Source of the DNA: Clostridia bacterium
Lineage (GTDB): Bacteria > Bacillota_E > SLMV01 > PUMD01
Assembly (NCBI GenBank): GCA_007128555.1
Contig: SKXF01000241.1
Coordinates: 1-8,161, forward strand
Direction: 5' to 3'
DNA: 8,161 nt
The notes beneath the pieces were generated by a model. It was not told the DNA's origin and did no database searches. It saw only the letters and a program-made list of their open reading frames with translations. Shown here in pieces: positions 5,743 through 8,161 of the stretch; position 1 is the first letter of the stretch; each line of letters opens with the position of its first letter. The translations under genes were made by a program, and so were the position numbers.

Positions 5743-6366
5743 TCAAGCCTGACGGGTATATCCAGCACCCCCCATGCCCGACCACAGGCAGTCCACGGCC
5801 AGCTGGGCCAACTCTCCGGACCAGTCCTTCCCTCCGGCCGTCGCCACCAGCTCCTCGTACTTCCAGATCCTCGCTGCAGCAAGGGAATCCAGCCCACCAG
5901 AGATCAGGTGCGTCATCATCTGCACGTTCACCGGCCCGATTTCCCCTGCTGCGATCCCATCTTCCAGCAGGGAAGCAATCATGTGCATGATCTCGCCCTT
6001 TGTGTCCAGGATCTTTCTCTTGAACGCCTCCCCTATATCGATCGAACCATATAGTAGGAGGTTGATCTTCTCCCTGTTGCTATCCGCCTCGTCAAGAACA
6101 GAGGCAAAGAGTCGCTTCAACCGGGTGCGGCTGTCCCCGGATCGTGACACAGCCTCTGCCAGGTTGGAGACATATTCCTCCAAAACAGAGAGCAGCATGG
6201 TCTCCAGGAGATCCTCCTTGCTGGAGAAGTAGAGATAGATGGTTCCCTTGCCCACCCCGGCTTCTGTGGCGACATCCTGCATGGTGGCGCTGCTGAAACC
6301 GGCCCTGGAAAACACCCTGATGGCCGCATCGATGATCCGCTGCACCTTCCGATCAGCAGGTCTCAT
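5743..6366 (-). CDS. TetR/AcrR-family transcriptional regulator, 207 aa
   Basis: Residues about 6-52 form the family's DNA-binding domain: a first helix (VQRIIDAAIRVFSRAGF), then the helix-turn-helix TMQDVATEAGVGKGTIYLYF (28-47) and the typical SSKEDLL. The remaining residues are the variable helical ligand-binding and dimer domain. The start at 6366 is chosen because AAGGAGGG (6374-6381 on the minus strand) is seven bases upstream; an in-frame extension to 6474 would overlap the TolC-family gene by more than 100 bases and lacks domain content. The ATG lies one base after the TolC-family stop codon, with its ribosome binding site inside that gene, implying translational coupling. As last gene of the efflux operon it probably autoregulates the pump; the operator would lie right of the window. 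Confidence 0.93.
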   Translation of the reverse strand: MRPADRKVQRIIDAAIRVFSRAGFSSATMQDVATEAGVGKGTIYLYFSSKEDLLETMLLSVLEEYVSNLAEAVSRSGDSRTRLKRLFASVLDEADSNREKINLLLYGSIDIGEAFKRKILDTKGEIMHMIASLLEDGIAAGEIGPVNVQMMTHLISGGLDSLAAARIWKYEELVATAGGKDWSGELAQLAVDCLWSGMGGAGYTRQA

Positions 6367-6367
6367 C

Positions 6368-7558
6368 TCAGGTCCCTCCTTCCAGGCCTGCGGATGAACC
6401 CTTCCCACCGGCGTGGTTGAACCTGGCAAGGGCGAGTTCATACTGGTATAAAGCGTTGACATGGCTGGCCTCACTCTGGATCTTCTCCAGGTTCACTCGA
6501 AGCAGATCCAGCCTGGAGATCTTCTCCGCGTTGAACTTCAGCACAGCCACCCTCCACGCCTCCTGGGCTGCACGGAGCCCGGCCTCTGCTTCCCGCACCC
6601 CTTGTTCAGCCTCGCGGATCCCAAGATACAGGCTCCGCACCTGCTGTTCGATCTCACTCCGGCGGAGCCTGCGCATCAGGATCGCCTCGCGGTACTCCAG
6701 TTCAGCGATGGGCAGAGCGTATTCATCCTCCACCTCAGCGTCATCATCCGGTGGGTCAAAGGGGAGGTCGAAGGGCAAATCTGGCCAACTGAAGGACAAA
6801 CCTGATGGATACTCCCGGACCAGGTCGAGCCTGTAGCGGGTGATGTCCACCATGGCATTCACCTCGGCGATCTCGTACCTGTTCCGGAGGGCACGTCTCA
6901 CTTGCCGATCCAGGTCGATGTCTCCGGGCGGCGAAAACCGGGGCTCAGCCGCTGACAGCTCCAGCTCGTCGTCGGCATCCAGAACCAGCAACATGGACAG
7001 AGTGAGGGCAGCCCTCTCAGCCCCCACACCACTGGATACCCACATGCTCCTGATCTGTTCAACGTCGCGCTCGGCAGCCAGGACCTCGGCCCAGGTGATC
7101 ATACCCGCCTCATGCATATCCCGGGCGACCTGCAGTCCCTCCCGGGCGACCCGCAAGCCAGCCTCGGCCACTCGGGCCATCCGCCTGGCCATCTGCAGGC
7201 TCCGGTACACGACTTCAACCTGGAGTTCAAGATCCTCCCTCGTAGCGGTGGTTTTCTTCCTGGCCAACTGGCTCGCCACCTCGGCCTGGTACGGATAGAG
7301 GTACTTCAACATGGCCATGGTGTAGTTGTCGACGTCATCCTCGGGAATCGTATCGGCAACCTCTGCAGCCTGCTCGGCCTCCAACGCTGCCTTGTCCTGC
7401 TGAACCCTCGCGAGTTCCAGGATCGGCGAATGGGTCCGGGCCCTGGCAATCGCCTCCTGTAGGGTCAGCCCCCCGGTATCCCCTCTGCCGTGAACAGAAA
7501 CGGTCAGCAACATCAGGACCAGGGCCATCGCAATCGTCACCATCTTAAGCCTTCTCAT
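6368..7558 (-). CDS. TolC-family efflux protein, 396 aa, with reduced barrel regions
   Basis: The N-terminus is a Sec signal peptide (MRRLK, hydrophobic core to about residue 22, cleavage near VHG at 22-24). LTLQEAIARARTHSPIL (31-47) is the standard opening of the outer-membrane efflux protein family. Two repeats of long coiled helices follow (about 31-195 and 212-385), the second containing RVAVLKFNAEKISRLDLL, the usual family closing pattern. The places where TolC has beta hairpins look short or altered: about 67-90 is acidic and then helical, and about 251-290 is a proline- and aspartate-rich stretch (PFDPPDDDAEVEDEYA). ATG 7558 is preferred over 7612 because GGAGAGGAG lies seven bases upstream and the signal peptide then begins properly. 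It overlaps the RND gene end by 14 bases. It is probably the exit component of the pump. Confidence 0.9.
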   Translation of the reverse strand: MRRLKMVTIAMALVLMLLTVSVHGRGDTGGLTLQEAIARARTHSPILELARVQQDKAALEAEQAAEVADTIPEDDVDNYTMAMLKYLYPYQAEVASQLARKKTTATREDLELQVEVVYRSLQMARRMARVAEAGLRVAREGLQVARDMHEAGMITWAEVLAAERDVEQIRSMWVSSGVGAERAALTLSMLLVLDADDELELSAAEPRFSPPGDIDLDRQVRRALRNRYEIAEVNAMVDITRYRLDLVREYPSGLSFSWPDLPFDLPFDPPDDDAEVEDEYALPIAELEYREAILMRRLRRSEIEQQVRSLYLGIREAEQGVREAEAGLRAAQEAWRVAVLKFNAEKISRLDLLRVNLEKIQSEASHVNALYQYELALARFNHAGGKGSSAGLEGGT

Positions 7559-8161
7559 AACCGGTCTCCTCTCCGGTGCGCTGAAGCAAACTGTACAGTG
7601 CGGGCACCACAAAAAGTGTCAGGGCCGTAGAAGCCAGCAGACCCCCAAGGACGGAGGCCGCCATCGCATTCTGCAGCTCCGCTCCCTCGCCCCTCTCCAT
7701 CGCCATCGGTAGGAGGCCGAGGATGGTCGTGACGGACGTCATCAACACGGGCCTCAGGCGGATCGTAGCCCCCTCGATGATCGCTTCCATTGGAGCCATG
7801 CCCTCTGCGCGAAGCTGGTTCATGTAGGTAATCATCACGATGCTGTTGTTCACCACGATTCCCGCCATCCCGATTACCCCCACGATGGCGGGTACCGACA
7901 GGGCGAGGTTCCACGCCTGCAAGGCACCGACCACCCCAATCATTGCCAGGGGTATGGTCACCATCACGATCAGAGGCTGCAGAAAGGACTCGAACTGGGC
8001 GGCAAGGACCATGTACACCAGGATGCAGCCGATGATGAAAGCCTGGCCCAGGGCCCCGAAGGCATCGAGCATCTCCTTGGTCTCTCCCCCGTACTGCAGC
8101 GCGTAGCCTGGTGGCAGACGAAGATCATCCAACGCGAACCTGATGTCCTCCATGACAGAAT
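7545..8161 (-). CDS. RND-family efflux permease, C-terminal part (runs off right edge)
   Basis: About 204 C-terminal residues are visible and the frame stays open to the window edge, so the Met codon at 8153 is internal. After the end of a porter-domain segment (PPGYALQYGGETKEM) come the membrane helices typical of hydrophobe/amphiphile exporters: LGQAFIIGCILVYMVLAAQF, then ESFLQPLIVMVTIPLAMIG, GMAGIVVNNSIVMITYMNQL, and RLRPVLMTSVTTILGLLPMA before the last helix LLASTALTLFVVPALYSLL. The permease uses proton flow to expel substrates. In GIVVNNSIV an Asn stands where AcrB has its TM10 lysine (AKNAIL), so proton relay may differ in detail. Its end overlaps the TolC-family start by 14 bases. The rest of the gene and probably a membrane fusion protein gene lie to the right. 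Confidence 0.95.
   Translation of the reverse strand, partial: SVMEDIRFALDDLRLPPGYALQYGGETKEMLDAFGALGQAFIIGCILVYMVLAAQFESFLQPLIVMVTIPLAMIGVVGALQAWNLALSVPAIVGVIGMAGIVVNNSIVMITYMNQLRAEGMAPMEAIIEGATIRLRPVLMTSVTTILGLLPMAMERGEGAELQNAMAASVLGGLLASTALTLFVVPALYSLLQRTGEETGYEKA

Noticed and set aside
5774..6232. 152-aa serine-rich plus-strand ORF
   Set aside because: It is antisense to the TetR gene, whose helix-turn-helix is clear.
6367..6474. 36-residue N-terminal extension of the TetR protein
   Set aside because: It would lie inside the end of the TolC-family gene, lacks a domain, and the ATG at 6366 has an excellent ribosome binding site.
1..8161. CRISPR array, insertion sequence, tRNA or attachment site
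   Set aside because: No regularly spaced repeats, transposase or integrase reading frame, tRNA-like fold or terminal inverted repeats with target duplications were found on either strand.

Overview
The window reads as a bacterial chromosome segment of moderately high GC with strong purine-rich Shine-Dalgarno sequences. A rubrerythrin-type ferritin and a TolC-family protein that seems to lack outer-membrane barrel strands suggest an anaerobic or oxygen-sensitive bacterium, perhaps of the clostridial/Firmicutes lineage. There is no rRNA or other phylogenetic marker, so this placement is weak. No tRNA, rRNA, CRISPR array, insertion sequence or phage gene was seen.

Left part (1-3477, minus strand). 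A membrane-anchored protein of unknown function runs off the left edge from a GTG start at 400. About 620 bases without a convincing gene follow (401-1017; one weak ORF at 715-1005). A perfect 11-bp hairpin at 1018-1051 then closes a compact three-gene minus-strand operon. In transcription order this encodes a 449-aa protein with two PH-like repeats (3477-2128), a 109-aa protein made almost wholly of zinc knuckles (2100-1771) and a 224-aa multi-zinc-ribbon protein (1751-1077). Gaps of 27 and 19 bases suggest cotranscription. I cannot assign a pathway; it is the least explained system in the window.

Middle (3478-5670, plus strand). A divergent intergenic region holds an AT-rich island and a candidate promoter overlapped by an inverted repeat. 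It precedes a 52-aa two-helix membrane protein (3786-3944). Next come a rubredoxin-less rubrerythrin-type diiron protein (4193-4708) with a near-consensus ribosome binding site, and a cyclase-family hydrolase resembling kynurenine formamidase (4993-5670). The gaps of about 250-285 bases suggest separate transcription units.

Right part (5743-8161, minus strand). A translationally coupled efflux operon reads in from the right edge: the C-terminal part of an RND permease, a TolC-family protein overlapping it by 14 bases, and a TetR-family regulator starting one base after the TolC stop. TetR probably controls the operon, whose promoter and likely adaptor gene lie outside the window. A hairpin sits between the convergent cyclase and TetR genes.
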